From NCBI RefSeq assembly GCF_902806685.2, contig NC_048549.1, positions 12,479,594 to 12,543,593 of the forward strand: DNA of 64,000 nucleotides, written 5' to 3'. Positions 9,159 through 18,440 of this stretch are shown piece after piece; within the stretch, counting starts at the first letter, position 1; every line of letters starts with the position of its first letter. This DNA is from Maniola hyperantus. Its lineage: Eukaryota > Arthropoda > Insecta > Lepidoptera > Nymphalidae. The position numbers were made by a program, and so were the translations under genes. The notes under the pieces were generated by a model. It saw only the letters and a list, made by a program, of their open reading frames with translations. It searched no databases and was not told where the DNA came from.

Positions 9159-10715
9159 TACTCGACTCTCGACGTCAATAAAGCGAGTGGGCCGGACGGT
9201 ATTCCTGCGGTTGTGCTCAAAATATGTGCTCCTGAGCTGACACCCGTCCTGACTCGTCTGTTCCGTCTGTCTTACTCCTCCGGCACAGTTCCATCTTCGT
9301 GGAAGACTGCCTTAGTTCACCCTATTCCGAAGAAAGGCAATCATTCGGACCCCTCAAATTATCGACCTATCGCGATTACCTCCCTCCTGTCCAAAGTCAT
9401 GGAGCAAATCATAAACGCCCAGCTGCTGGGATATCTTGAGGAGCACCAGCTGATCAGTGATCGTCAATACGGTTTTCGCCACGGCCGATCAGCTGGTGAT
9501 CTTCTTATTTATCTCACGCACCGCTGGGCGGAAGCCATTGACAGCAAGGGAGAGGCTCTGGCGGTCAGTCTTGATATTGCAAAAGCCTTTGATAGGGTTT
9601 GGCATGAGGCACTTCTATCGAAACTACCATCTTACGGACTACCAGTGAAGCTGTGTAATTGGGTCGCCAGTTTCCTTGACGGTCGCAGCATCAAGGTCGC
9701 TGTCGACGGTTTTTGCTCGGAACTCAAACCCATCAATGCTGGCGTCCCTCAGGGCTCGGTGCTATCGCCCACACTGTTCATCCTGCATATCAATGACATG
9801 TTGCATCACAACAACATCCATTGCTATGCGGATGACAGTACGGGTGATGCCCTGTACAAAGGACATACACAGCTTTCTCGCGCAGTGCTGGAGGAGTGTA
9901 GAGCCAAACTTGTGTCTGACATAGAAACCTGCCTAGGTAAAGTGTCAGAATGGGGCGCACAAAACCTAGTGCAATTTAACCCAACTAAAACACAGGTTTG
10001 CGCGTTTTCCGCCAAGAAGTCCCCTTTTACACTGCCTCTTCTCTTTCAGAGCACTCCCCTCACACCTTCCAACAGCATTGGGATCCTTGGAGTCCACATT
10101 TCGAGCGAGGTTCAATTCCGCGATCATTTGGAAAGCAAGGCCAAATTAGCCTCCAAAAAGCTTGGGGTGCTCAACAGAGCAAAGCAGTACTTCGCGCCCG
10201 AGCATAGGCTCCTACTCTATAAGGCGCAAGTCCGCCCTCACATGGAGTACTGCTCCCACCTTTGGGCTGGAGCACCCCAGTACCAACTCCTTCCATTTGA
10301 TCGGATCCAAAGGCGGGCTGTTCGACTTGTGGACGATCCCAAACTAACCGCCTCGTTGGAAAGCCTGGAGCACCGCAGAGACGTTAGCTCTCTATGCGTG
10401 TTCTATCGCCTGTATAATGGGGAGTGCTCTGAAGAGCTTTTTGACCTCATTCCACCCTCTTTTTTCTACAACCGCACCGCGCGCCACCGTAAGGAATTTC
10501 ACCCTCACCATCTGGGTGTCTGGTGCACTTCGACCGTCCGCTGCGCCAGATCCTTCTTTCCACGCACGTGCAAACTGTGGAACCAACTCCCATCGGCGGT
10601 GTTCCCACTAGATTATAACATGGGGTTATTCAAGGGGCGGACCAACAAATTCCTAAAAAGCCGGCAACGCATCGGCGGGTCCTCTGGTGCTGCAAATGTT
10701 CATGGGCGGCGGTAA
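9135..10715 (+). CDS. LINE reverse transcriptase (partial, 5'-truncated, open frame)
   Basis: The frame is open from 9135 to TAA at 10713-10715. Before the GTG at 9213 it already reads NKASGPDGIPAVV, the conserved GPDGIP entry to RT, so the true protein began further upstream; GTG is not a real start. Counting from 9213, RT motif A is SLDIAKAFDRVW (catalytic Asp near residue 121), motif B is AGVPQGSVLSPTLF (176-189), and motif C is the YADD box at 205-208. Thumb and C-terminal parts follow (LNRAKQYFAPEHRLLLYKAQ, PHMEYCSHLWAGA). The order and spacing are those of a Jockey/CR1-group LINE. The endonuclease domain and any ORF1 are absent, so it cannot transpose unaided. No frameshift or stop in about 525 codons suggests a young copy. 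Confidence 0.9.
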   Translation, partial: SGSTRVEVYSTLDVNKASGPDGIPAVVLKICAPELTPVLTRLFRLSYSSGTVPSSWKTALVHPIPKKGNHSDPSNYRPIAITSLLSKVMEQIINAQLLGYLEEHQLISDRQYGFRHGRSAGDLLIYLTHRWAEAIDSKGEALAVSLDIAKAFDRVWHEALLSKLPSYGLPVKLCNWVASFLDGRSIKVAVDGFCSELKPINAGVPQGSVLSPTLFILHINDMLHHNNIHCYADDSTGDALYKGHTQLSRAVLEECRAKLVSDIETCLGKVSEWGAQNLVQFNPTKTQVCAFSAKKSPFTLPLLFQSTPLTPSNSIGILGVHISSEVQFRDHLESKAKLASKKLGVLNRAKQYFAPEHRLLLYKAQVRPHMEYCSHLWAGAPQYQLLPFDRIQRRAVRLVDDPKLTASLESLEHRRDVSSLCVFYRLYNGECSEELFDLIPPSFFYNRTARHRKEFHPHHLGVWCTSTVRCARSFFPRTCKLWNQLPSAVFPLDYNMGLFKGRTNKFLKSRQRIGGSSGAANVHGRR

Positions 10716-10795
10716 TCACTTAACATCAGGTGACCCGCCTGCTCGCTTGCTCGCTATATCTATTAAAAAAAAAAAAAGAAAAAAAACCAGAGTAA
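9135..10795 (+). mobile_element. 5'-truncated non-LTR retrotransposon (LINE) with poly(A) tail
   Basis: The element starts abruptly within the RT region, after the palindrome, and keeps the rest of the ORF plus a short 3' UTR (ACATCAGGTGACCCGCCTGC, CTCGCTTGCTCGC, then A-rich from 10762). The tail region merges into an RTE fragment beginning near 10779. The GTGACCCGCCTGCTCG end is one I associate with Jockey/CR1-group elements in Lepidoptera. Base composition is GC-richer than the flanks, consistent with a fairly recent insertion. Confidence 0.85.
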
Positions 10796-11042
10796 CCGAT
10801 ATAGCTGAGCGGGTTGCGAAGCTAAAGTGGCAATGGGCAGGGCACACAGTTCGAAAAATCGATAGATGTTGGGGTCCCAAGATACTAGAATGGTGACCTC
10901 GCACCGGAAAACGCAGCGTTGGAAGACTCCCCACTAGGTTGACAGACGACAACAAACGAGTCGCAGGGAAACGCTGGATGGCGGCTGGAGTGTGGATGAC
11001 CCTACCAGAGACCTATGTCCAGCAGTGGACTTTCTATTCATT
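10779..11042 (+). pseudogene. RTE-type LINE, 3' end of ORF2
   Basis: Starts AAAAACCAGAGTAACCGATA and reads, in one frame, RVTDIAERVAKLKWQWAGHT and VRKIDRCWGPKILEW. That is the usual RTE C-terminal tail, but the downstream GKRSVGRP part is frameshifted. It abuts the poly(A) of the preceding LINE, so one inserted into or next to the other. Confidence 0.65.
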
Positions 11043-11220
11043 CAGATACAAGTTGGCCCTTGACTGCATTCTCATCTGGCAAGTGTTGATGCAGTCTAAG
11101 ATGGAAGCGGGCTAACCTGGAAGGAGTATGGCAGTTTTTATTAAACCCATACCTCTTTAGTTTTATACACGGCTTCGTACCGGAACGCTAAATTGCTTGG
11201 CGGCAAAGCTTTATTGATAA
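11043..11220 (-). mobile_element. SINE-A, truncated by a Helitron
   Basis: Reads TTCAGATACAAGTTGGCCC, TGATGCAGTCTAAGATGGAAG, GCGGGCTAACCTGGAAGGAG and CCGGAACGCTAAATTGC in the order of the full copies at 55748 and 63016. It is cut exactly where the F2 Helitron starts at 11221, so the tRNA-like head is missing. Confidence 0.7.
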
Positions 11221-11409
11221 CTAGATGATGTCCGCGTGGATTGAGGTTTTTTAATTCTCCGGGATAAAAAGTAGCCTATGCCCGTCCCCAGGATTTAAGC
11301 TATCTCTGTACCAAATTTCAACAAAATCGGTTGTACGGATGGGTCATGAAAGTCTAAGAGACAGACAGACAGACAGACACAATTTCGTATTTATAATATC
11401 AAGTATGGA
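11221..11409 (-). mobile_element. Helitron family F2, near full-length, reverse
   Basis: In plus orientation it runs from A|CTAGATGATGTCCGCG to TTTATAATATCAAGTATGGA|T, matching the family's 5' TCCATACT...ATTATAAA. It lacks part of the hairpin arm but keeps CCGGGATAAAAAGTAGCC and a CAGACAGACAGACAGACA microsatellite. Flanks are A and T. Confidence 0.75.
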
Positions 11410-11725
11410 TAAATAATGATTCGATAAGGCTAGCCACACAGAGCTTTAAGACTACTATCAGGCACAAAATAGAAAACATTAACATGGAAACAACCGCCTA
11501 CACTCAAATGCATATTATGATTCAAAACGAGCATGAATAATTTCTCATTAGGTATTGATATCACTTCACACTTTCATATTGAACAATCAGTCTTTCGATT
11601 TCGCCTACATACGTGGATCTGCCTACTGTATTATTATGACATCGCATTAAGTACTTACCAGAAAGAAAATTAGACTAAGTAACATGACTCTGTGTGTCAT
11701 AGTGTGATGTGTGTCACACACACAC
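11410..11725. other. Unannotated spacer
   Basis: Contains a CACACACACA run near 11716; otherwise nothing recognised. Confidence 0.4.
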
Positions 11726-11754
11726 AGTCACCTTTTTCCTTTTATATATTTAGA
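11726..11754 (-). repeat. Helitron F1 5'-end fragment
   Basis: CAGTCACC, CTTTTTCCTTTTATATATTTAGA is the reverse complement of the family's start. Only about 29 bp remain, next to repeat D. Confidence 0.55.
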
Positions 11755-11756
11755 TT

Positions 11757-12179
11757 TATTTTTAAGGTTCCGTACCTCAAAAGGAAAAACGGAACCCTTA
11801 CAGGATCACTTTGTTGTCTGTCTGTCAAGAAACCTACAGGGTACTTCCCGTTGACCTAGAATCATGAAATTTGGCAGGTAGGTAGATCTTATAGCTGACA
11901 TTTGGGGAAAAATCTGAAAACCGTGAATTTAGGGTTAGATCACACAAAAAAAATTAAATTGTGGTCATGAACTAATAATTAGTATTTTCAACTTTCGAAG
12001 TGAGTGACTATATCAAGTGGGGTATCATATGAAAGGTCTTCACCTGTACATTCTAAAACAGATTTTTATTTATTTTTATGCATCATAGTTTTTGAATTAT
12101 CGTGCAAAATGTCGAAAAAATACGACTGTAGTACGGAACCCTCATTGCGCGAGCCTGACTCGCACTTGGCCGGTTTTTA
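11757..12179 (-). repeat. Dispersed repeat D, copy 2
   Basis: Full-length copy reading, in plus orientation, from GGTTCCGTACCTCAAAAGG to CTCGCACTTGGCCGGTTTTT, with TTGACCTAGAATCATGAAAT and CAAGTGGGGTATCATATGAA. Open frames at 12004-12237 and 12083-12355 fall on this repeat and have no independent support. Confidence 0.75.
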
Positions 12180-12457
12180 TTTATATCAACCCGTAGTGTC
12201 CGTGGACCCTTGCCGCGGCAGCACAAGGCCCCGTTGAGCCAATTATTTGTTGTGTCCGTTGCCATGGCGACCGGGTTGTCGCCAGTAATTGGAGGTTTTT
12301 GCGGACCCTCATTAAAGGCACCGCTCCCAGAATCTCTGAGACATGTGAAATGCACAGTTTTTATACTCGGAAATGTAATTAGCTTACAAAGATAGACATT
12401 AAGAATTTTGAACGAATTTTTTTACCATTCTGTTTTATTCGTAGGCATAAATCATCA
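12180..12457. other. Unannotated spacer
   Basis: Moderate GC; no gene or repeat confidently recognised. Confidence 0.4.
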
Positions 12458-12489
12458 TCAACGCGGACGAAGTCGCGGGAATCATCTAG
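12458..12489 (+). repeat. Helitron 3' terminus fragment
   Basis: Consists of CAACGCGGACGAAGTCGCGG, GAATCAT and CTAG, followed by T. This is the family hairpin and terminal CTAG without a body. Confidence 0.6.
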
Positions 12490-12718
12490 TTCTACATATT
12501 TTCGTACCGACGACACAAAATAAGGTACATTTTGTGCCCACGATCCTTTGGTATAAGTACACATTGTACCACTAGAAAATCACGACTCACGCTTTATTAT
12601 TTTAATTAGAAGAGATTACTCAAATGCTGTTAACTGTCGAGTTGTTAACAAAAAATTAACATTGAATAACTGCGTTAATGTGTAAAGTATTTAATTAATA
12701 AATTAGAATATTCAATTA

Positions 12719-12779
12719 GAGCTAGCGCGCACCACTTTGCGGCGAGTTGCGGTGCGTAAAACCCGTAAATTTAAATTTA
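12719..12779. repeat. Truncated left end of the following foldback
   Basis: AGAGCTAGCGCGCACCAC at 12719 is repeated at 12779, where a complete foldback begins. The two ends thus lie in tandem. Confidence 0.5.
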
Positions 12780-12945
12780 GAGCTAGCGCGCACCACGGTA
12801 GATTTCCGCAAAATCTGTGAACTATAGGACTACATAGAAGCGCGCTCACTGCGGAATTAATTCCGCAGTGCGCGCGCATCTATGTAGCTCACAGATTTTG
12901 CGGGGGAAAAACGCACGAAAATTTACCGTAGTGCGTGTTAGCTCT
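12780..12945. repeat. Foldback MITE with a perfect palindromic core
   Basis: Arms are GAGCTAGCGCGCACCACGG and its partner GTAGTGCGTGTTAGCTC. The centre is the uninterrupted palindrome CACTGCGGAATT / AATTCCGCAGTG. No ORF. Confidence 0.65.
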
Positions 12946-12960
12946 TAGGCAATAGAATAG

Positions 12961-13007
12961 AAGCACTTCTACACTAGGTGGTCCCGAGATGCTGGAATGG
13001 TGACCTC
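12961..13007 (+). repeat. RTE 3' remnant
   Basis: GTGGTCCCGAGATGCTGGAATGGTGACCTC matches the GWGPKVLEWRP segment of the RTE tail (compare 10866-10898). It is interrupted by repeat E. Confidence 0.4.
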
Positions 13008-13275
13008 AAAAAATCGACCAGTGCGATTCGGACTCGCACACGAAGGGTTTTGTACCATCGTATAAGATTTTCATGGCGGCCATTTTGTAATGTTTATTAT
13101 TTTGTTGTTATAGCGACATAGGTACACATACATTCTACACATTCTGTGAAAATTTCAACTCTCTACCTATTGCGCTTCACGAGATACAACCCGTTGACAG
13201 ACGGTCGGACAGCAGAGGCTTGGTAATAGGGCCCAGGGCCCCGTTGATACCCTTTGGGTACGGAACCCTAAAAAT
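13008..13275 (+). repeat. Dispersed repeat E
   Basis: Runs from AAAAAATCGACCAGTGCG through GACTCGCACACGAAGGG, GTACCATCGTATAAG and ACATTCTGTGAAAATTTCAAC to GGGTACGGAACCCTAAAAA. It shares its terminal motifs with D but has a different interior. Confidence 0.65.
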
Positions 13276-13573
13276 CGTTCCGAGGCATATCTTCAATAAA
13301 TTTCCATTTTCATGCGCATTACGTACTCTAAAGGAATAATACTTAGTAAAGGTCTTTGCTCTGGTGTTGGATATCTTTTCACGTTTTCATAGGAAAATAT
13401 GCCTACATAAATAACCTAATCACCAGCTGATTTCACGCATTTGGCATCGGAGACACAGGAAGACGAGAACGTTGCCCTTTCCACACCTTTTCAAGACCCG
13501 AGCTAGACTTATGATATATTTTACGAACATGACATGTCATTTATTTTGTTTTCATCAGGAACCAACTGGACTA
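13276..13573. other. Unannotated spacer
   Basis: Nothing recognised. Confidence 0.4.
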
Positions 13574-14051
13574 AGAGCCCGCGAGGGCCAGACCTTCATC
13601 CCAATCCTACTAATAATATTATAAATGTGAAAGTGTGCATGGTTGGATGTTTGTTACACAATCACGCAAAAACGGCTGAACGTATTTGGATGAAATTTAG
13701 AATGGAGATAGATTATACCATGGATTAACATATAGATTACTTTTTATCCCGGAAAATCAAAGAGTTACCGCGGGATTTTGAAAAATATAATCCACGGGGA
13801 TGAAGTCGCGGGCATCAGCTAGTTATTTTATAAAAGATGTAAGTTTTTTTGCTTACTGTCCCCAACACAGGGAGAAACGATCAGCGACTATGACGTTAGG
13901 ATCATGGTGGCTTTGGACCATCTTTGGACAGACAACAGGTAACAATGGTGTAAATAATCTTACGTCAAAGTATACACGTAATTATTATTTTTGTTCTTTT
14001 ATAAACTTTCAGCTTTTATAAAATAACGAAGGTCTGGCACTCGCGGGCTCT
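13574..14051. repeat. TIR element interrupted by a Helitron
   Basis: Inverted ends AGAGCCCGCGAGGGCCAGACC at left and GGTCTGGCACTCGCGGGCTCT at right, 478 bp apart. Removing the F2 Helitron at 13605-13822 leaves about 260 bp. No obvious target duplication. Confidence 0.6.
13605..13822 (+). mobile_element. Helitron F2, full-length, inside the TIR element
   Basis: A|TCCTACTAATAATATTATAA ... CCACGGGGATGAAGTCGCGG, GCATCAGCTAG|T. Complete family ends at a clean A|T site. Interior: ACTTTTTATCCCGGAAAATC. The open frame at 13534-13728 is a by-product. Confidence 0.8.
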
Positions 14052-14270
14052 CTCTATAAATGTAGACACACAAAAGAAATATTTGAGTAGATCATATGTT
14101 TAGTACGATTGTTTGTTACGACCTTTTTCCATTTAAGTAAGTATTTTTCATTTCGATATTTTCATCTATACCATTTTCAAGTTTTTACCACATGCTGCTA
14201 GTATTTGTATAAGTTTTGCTGGCTCCTATTACCGGAAGGAAGGAATTTTTATTTCTAAAATCGTCATCTA

Positions 14271-14514
14271 TCTAAATATATAAAAGGAAAAGGTGACTGA
14301 CTGATTGACTGACTGACTGACTGACTGGCTGACTGATCTATCAACGCACAGCTCAAACTGCTGGGCGGATCGGTCTGAAATTTGGCATGCAGATAGCTAT
14401 TATAACGTAGGCATCCGCTAAGAAAGGATTTTTGAAAATTTAAGCCCTAAGGGGGTGAAATAGGGGTTTGAAATTTGTGTAGTCCACGCGAGCGAAATCG
14501 CGAGCGTAAGCTAG
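14271..14514 (+). mobile_element. Helitron F1, full-length
   Basis: A|TCTAAATATATAAAAGG, then a seven-unit GACT-like run, GGGCGGATCGGTCTG, AGGGGGTGAAATAGGGG, GTCCACGCGAGCGAAATCGC, CTAG|T. Good family copy with a damaged hairpin (GAGCGAAATC for GGACGAAGTC). Confidence 0.85.
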
Positions 14515-14605
14515 TAAACAATAAGCATACAAGTATAGCTAACTACTAAACGCCACTAAAACTCAATTGGGTATTTGACTCCAATTTTTTTTTACTTTAT
14601 TATAA

Positions 14606-14890
14606 ACTAGGATAAAAATAATGACGAAAACTGAAAAAACTAATTAAATCGATCAAATAACAAAAAGTTATAAGCATTTAAATATTTCTGATTAGACAGA
14701 GATAGCGATATAGAATTATGACGTCATTCTGACTAATGCCATAGTAGCTTCGGCGGTTTCATACAAATTTTCATTTCGCGAGAAAGGAATAGAAGACCCT
14801 CCCAATCCAAAATTAAAATGCCTGTAACTTTGTAAATCTTCGTTGGATTTTAATATTTTTTTCAGCGTACGCCATTATTTTTATCCTAGT
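14606..14890. repeat. TIR MITE (ACTAGGATAAAAATAATG ends)
   Basis: A perfect 18-bp inverted repeat: ACTAGGATAAAAATAATG at 14606 and its exact complement ending at 14890. Abuts the next Helitron. Confidence 0.7.
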
Positions 14891-15141
14891 CTAAATATAT
14901 AAAAGGAAAAGGTGACTGACTGACTGACTGACTGACTGAATGACTGACTGACTGACTGACTGATCTATCAACGCACAGCTTAAACTACTGGACGGATCGG
15001 GCTGAAATTTGGCATGCGGATAGCTATTATGACGTAGGCATCCGCTAAGAAAGGATTTTTGAAAATTCAACCCCTAAGGGGGTGAAATAGGGGTTTGAAA
15101 TTTGTGTAGTCCACGCGGACGAAGTCGCGAGCAAAAGCTAG
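14890..15141 (+). mobile_element. Helitron F1, full-length
   Basis: TCTAAATATATAAAAGG start, nine or so GACT units, and the family body to GGACGAAGTCGCGAGC, AAAAGCTAG|T. The base before TC is G, not the usual A, perhaps because it lies on the MITE end. Confidence 0.8.
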
Positions 15142-15414
15142 TTTATAATAAAGTGATAATATTTATCAAATTCAAAAGTAGGAAAATACCCAATTATCAG
15201 TTTTTGTACACCACCGGTTTGGACGCTAAGCCACCGCCGCCACCCACGGCCGGGGCAAAGAACTCCAACGAAAACATTAACACTAACATCTGATCTGATC
15301 TCATCGGCTTGGTAACTGCTATTTCTGGATTACAGCGGCCTTGGGGAGTTCTTATGGCAACCAAGATAAAGTTCAAACACTGAAACCCACTTCTCTTTAA
15401 AACACTATCACAGA

Positions 15415-15763
15415 CGGGCGTTTGTGCAAGGATTATTTTGACGGATCCGTCAAATCACCAATCAAATGAGTGCACAAGCGTCCGTATGTTTTATATGATA
15501 CGTATTTTCAAAAATCACGAAAATGAACCAAATAAGAGAGCACAGACACCCTTTTTCATAAAAATACGATTCGTAGTAGCCGTCATACAAAATGTATGTA
15601 CGCTTGTGCACTAATTTGGTTCGTATTTACATCCGTCAAAATATGAATCAAATGAGTGCACAAGCATATGTAATTACGTTTTGTATGACAGCCACTTTGA
15701 ATCGTATTTTTGAGAAAACGAATTCGAATCGAATACGAATGAGTGCACAAACTCCCAAACGGT
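15415..15763. repeat. Foldback repeat carrying GTGCACAA motifs
   Basis: GAGTGCACAA or its complement occurs at about 15467, 15606, 15651 and 15743. A large arm pair spans about 15559-15713 (CATACAAAATGTATGTACGC facing TTTTGTATGACAGCC). The open frame 15592-15930 crosses this and the next repeat and is not supported. Confidence 0.5.
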
Positions 15764-15799
15764 TTATATTCAAACCAAATTTTCAGATATTAAGAACCC

Positions 15800-15925
15800 G
15801 GGATGTTACGGATATTCGCATCCGCATCCGCAAATGCGGAGCATCCGCATTAATTAAGACATCCGCAACCGCATCCAAAGCAATTAATGCGGAGCTTTTA
15901 CGGATGCGGATTCATATTTGCAACA
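15800..15925. repeat. CATCCG-rich element, copy 1
   Basis: GGGATGTTACGGATATTCGC followed by many ATCCGC/GCGGAT units. It is disrupted and lacks the right terminus found at 16195. Confidence 0.55.
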
Positions 15926-16040
15926 AGTAACGATAAGCAAACAAAATTAACGGGGCCACATTGGCGCGTGCCTCGCGCGTGTTTGCTAGTTGATATCTTT
16001 GTTCGCTAACTGTCCAATCAAAAAGTGTACTATGGAACGC

Positions 16041-16195
16041 AACAGGGGTGTTACGGATATTCGCATCTGCATCCGCAAATGCGGAATATACGCATTAATT
16101 CAGACATCCGCATCCGCGGATGTGAAATTCTAATGATCCGCATCCGCATCCGCTTCCGCAGATGTAAAAGTATTGACATCCGCAACAACCCTGTT
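16041..16195. repeat. CATCCG-rich TIR element, copy 2
   Basis: Ends AACAGGGGTGTTACGGAT and ATCCGCAACAACCCTGTT are inverted. The interior carries about ten ATCCGC units, partly self-complementary (CATCCGCATCCGCGGATG). The open frame 16025-16225 is a hexamer-repeat artefact. Confidence 0.65.
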
Positions 16196-16311
16196 AAGAA
16201 CCTACTTATCATTACCAAAATTTAATTTACATACATTTTAGGACAGTCACAAAATAAATAACTTTCGTAGCCAAACCTGTAAGATTTTCTCTTTTCTGCA
16301 TCTTTAATTAG

Positions 16312-16593
16312 GTACAAAGTTTCGCTCGTTCGATCCAGTGCAGCGAGGGTCAGGGACCTATTTACTTACCCGCTTTGAGTTTCCATGATAATTATTCGGG
16401 TGCGATTTTTTATTTTTGGGTTCCATACCTCAAAAGGAAAAAAGGGACCCCTGTCTGTCTGTCTGTTCATATGTAAAAAAACCTATAGGGTACTTTCCGT
16501 TGATCTAGAATCATGAAATTTGGTAGGTAGGTAGGTCTTATAGCACAAGTAAAGAAATAAATCCGAAAACCGTGAATTTGCTGTATCTTTGAT
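16312..16593 (-). repeat. Direct-duplication unit 1 with truncated repeat D
   Basis: ACAAAGTTTCGCTCGTTCGATCCAG ... GGTCAGGGACCTATTTACTTACCCG precedes a partial D copy from about 16414 (CCATACCTCAAAAGGAAA). The same series starts again at 16594. Confidence 0.55.
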
Positions 16594-17258
16594 TACAAAG
16601 TTTCGTACTTTCGATCCAGCGCAGCGAGGGTCAGGGACCTATTTACTTACCCGTTTTGAGTTTCCACGATAATTATACATTAACCGACATATACGGGCGA
16701 ACGATTTTCGGCAGGAATGTCAATTATATCAGTGTATCGGCTCGGGGCGCACAAAGACGCCATAATACCGGCCCTCATTAACATTAGCACGCGGTAAATG
16801 AAAGCATGACATCCTTTGCTGAGATATTTTCGCGTTCGCTGCATTCGGGAGCGATTTTTTTATTTTTACGGTTCCATCCTCAAAAGGAAAAACGGAACCC
16901 TTATAGGATCACTTTGGTATCTATCAGAGGTCAAGAAAACCTAGGGTGCTTTCCGTTGATCTAGAATAATGTAATTTGGTAGGTAGGTACGTAGGTCTTA
17001 TAGCACAAGTAAAAGAATAAATCCGAAATGTGTTCATGAACAAATAATTAGTATTTTCAATATTTAAAGTAAGATACGAGTAACTCTACCAAAGTGGGGT
17101 ATCATATGAAAGGGCTTTACCTGTATATTCTAAAACCGATTTTAGTTTATTTTTATGCATAACAGTTTCTGATTTATCGTGCAAAATATCCAAACAAAAA
17201 TACCCGAGTGCGGAACTCTCGGTGCGCAAGTCTGACTCATACTTGGCCGGTTTTTTTT
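16594..17258 (-). repeat. Direct-duplication unit 2 with longer repeat D
   Basis: ACAAAGTTTCGTACTTTCGATCC and CTTACCCGTTTTGAGTTTCC repeat the left unit. The right unit holds an extra stretch (ACATTAACCGACATATACGG ...) before a longer D copy at 16866-17258 ending TCATACTTGGCCGG. The left unit therefore has an internal deletion. Confidence 0.55.
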
Positions 17259-17329
17259 ACTGTGCGATAGACTTGCGCTTAACGACAATCACATGATTGT
17301 CGTTGAGAAACAGAGCAATGACGAGGTAG

Positions 17330-17460
17330 ACCTCGCGGAGGATGGAGCGCGCTTGCGTATAAGATGCGTATTCACTCTTGCCTTGAAGTTTACTATTCAA
17401 GTCATACTTAGCAGGAAACACGGACGCTGGAAGGGCCTTAGCGGTTCGTATTAGAAACGT
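17330..17460 (-). pseudogene. LINE C-terminal fragment
   Basis: The minus strand shares CCCTTCCAGCGTCCGTGTTTCCTGC and CTTCAAGGCAAGAGTGAA with the plus-strand copy at 28095-28262, where that segment ends an ORF. Stops are frequent. A perfect 11-bp hairpin (AACGACAATCA, loop CA) is at about 17280-17303. Confidence 0.4.
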
Positions 17461-17499
17461 TTAGAAAAAATGCTTCGTACGAGTAGATTGGATGTTGAT

Positions 17500-17690
17500 G
17501 GAGGATGAAATTATGAATTGCTGTGCGAAAATTTGTGACTTCGCACTGGAAAGCACAGCTTTAGCGGGCTTACTAGGAAGACACAAACTCCAAAATAGTC
17601 GCAGGGTGCCGCTGAATTCAGTCGTAATGATTAATGAGTTAGATAAGACTTATGTCTAGCAGTGAACGTCTGTTTGCCGACGACGATGCG
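17500..17690 (+). pseudogene. RTE 3' remnant
   Basis: TTCGCACTGGAAAGCACAGC ... AGTCGCAGGGTGCCGCTGAATTC ... TTATGTCTAGCAGTGAACGTC follow the RTE tail order (SRWIQ...ETYVQQWTS-like), heavily mutated. Confidence 0.45.
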
Positions 17691-18100
17691 AAAATTATAA
17701 AGCTTAGTTTTCGCACATGTGTTTCGCGAACGTAGTCGGTCCGGTCGGCAGGTAGAGTCGCCTACATACGCCGAAATGCCCTGGTTATCGACCCCAGCCC
17801 GGCCGGTCCTTAACGAGTGTCATGTGATTGATCTCAGGCATTCGCGGGAAACTTCCCAGCACAGCCTCGGTCTCTCTCGAAGCCTCGGTCTTTTTGCGGG
17901 CGAAATTGTAACGTTTTTGGGCCGGCTCGGTGATGTAATTATGATTAAAGTATATTTGAATACGGTTATTGCCTTTATAGAGCTGTGTAAGGTATGTATG
18001 TTTTCTGATGCAAAGTTTGCAGTGCATTTCATTTCAGTTGAATTTACATTATTTGATTGCGACACCTGCAAGGAAAAACATCGTACCTATCAGGATCCTA
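17691..18100. other. Unannotated sequence with a long chance frame
   Basis: The frame 17719-18132 (137 codons) has no recognisable domain and runs into repeat D. Left as unsupported. Confidence 0.4.
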
Positions 18101-18440
18101 TTACCTCAAAAGGAAAAACGGAACCCTTATAGTATCACCTTATTGCCTGTCTTCCCGTTGACTTGGAATCATGAAATTTGGTACCTCTTATAGCAGACAT
18201 AAGAGGAAAAATCACCGTTAATTTAGGGCTACATCGCACAAAAAAAAAAAAATTGTTGTCATGAACTAATAATCAGTATTTTCAATTTTCGAAGTGAAAT
18301 AACTATATCAAGTGCGGTATCATATGAAACGGCTTTATCTGTGCATTCTCAAACAGATTTTTATTTATTTTCATGTATCATAGTTTTTGAATCATCATGC
18401 AAAATGTTGAAAAAATACGACTATAGTAAGTACGGAACGA
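18101..18440 (-). repeat. Dispersed repeat D, diverged
   Basis: TTACCTCAAAAGGAAAAACGG, GACTTGGAATCATGAAATTTGG, AACTAATAATCAGTATTTTC and AAAATACGACTATAGTAAG in the family order. The CCGGCCAAG end is lost. Confidence 0.6.

Noticed and set aside
12004..12355. Frames over 12004-12355
   Set aside because: They lie on the non-coding dispersed repeat D, and similar frames appear in its other copies (for example 5294-5530).
15592..16225. Frames over the CATCCG-rich region
   Set aside because: They translate ATCCGC hexamers (RIRIRIR-type peptides) and foldback sequence, not a protein.
17719..18132. 137-codon frame
   Set aside because: No domain is recognised, it enters repeat D at the end, and overlapping minus frames of similar length are present, as expected by chance.
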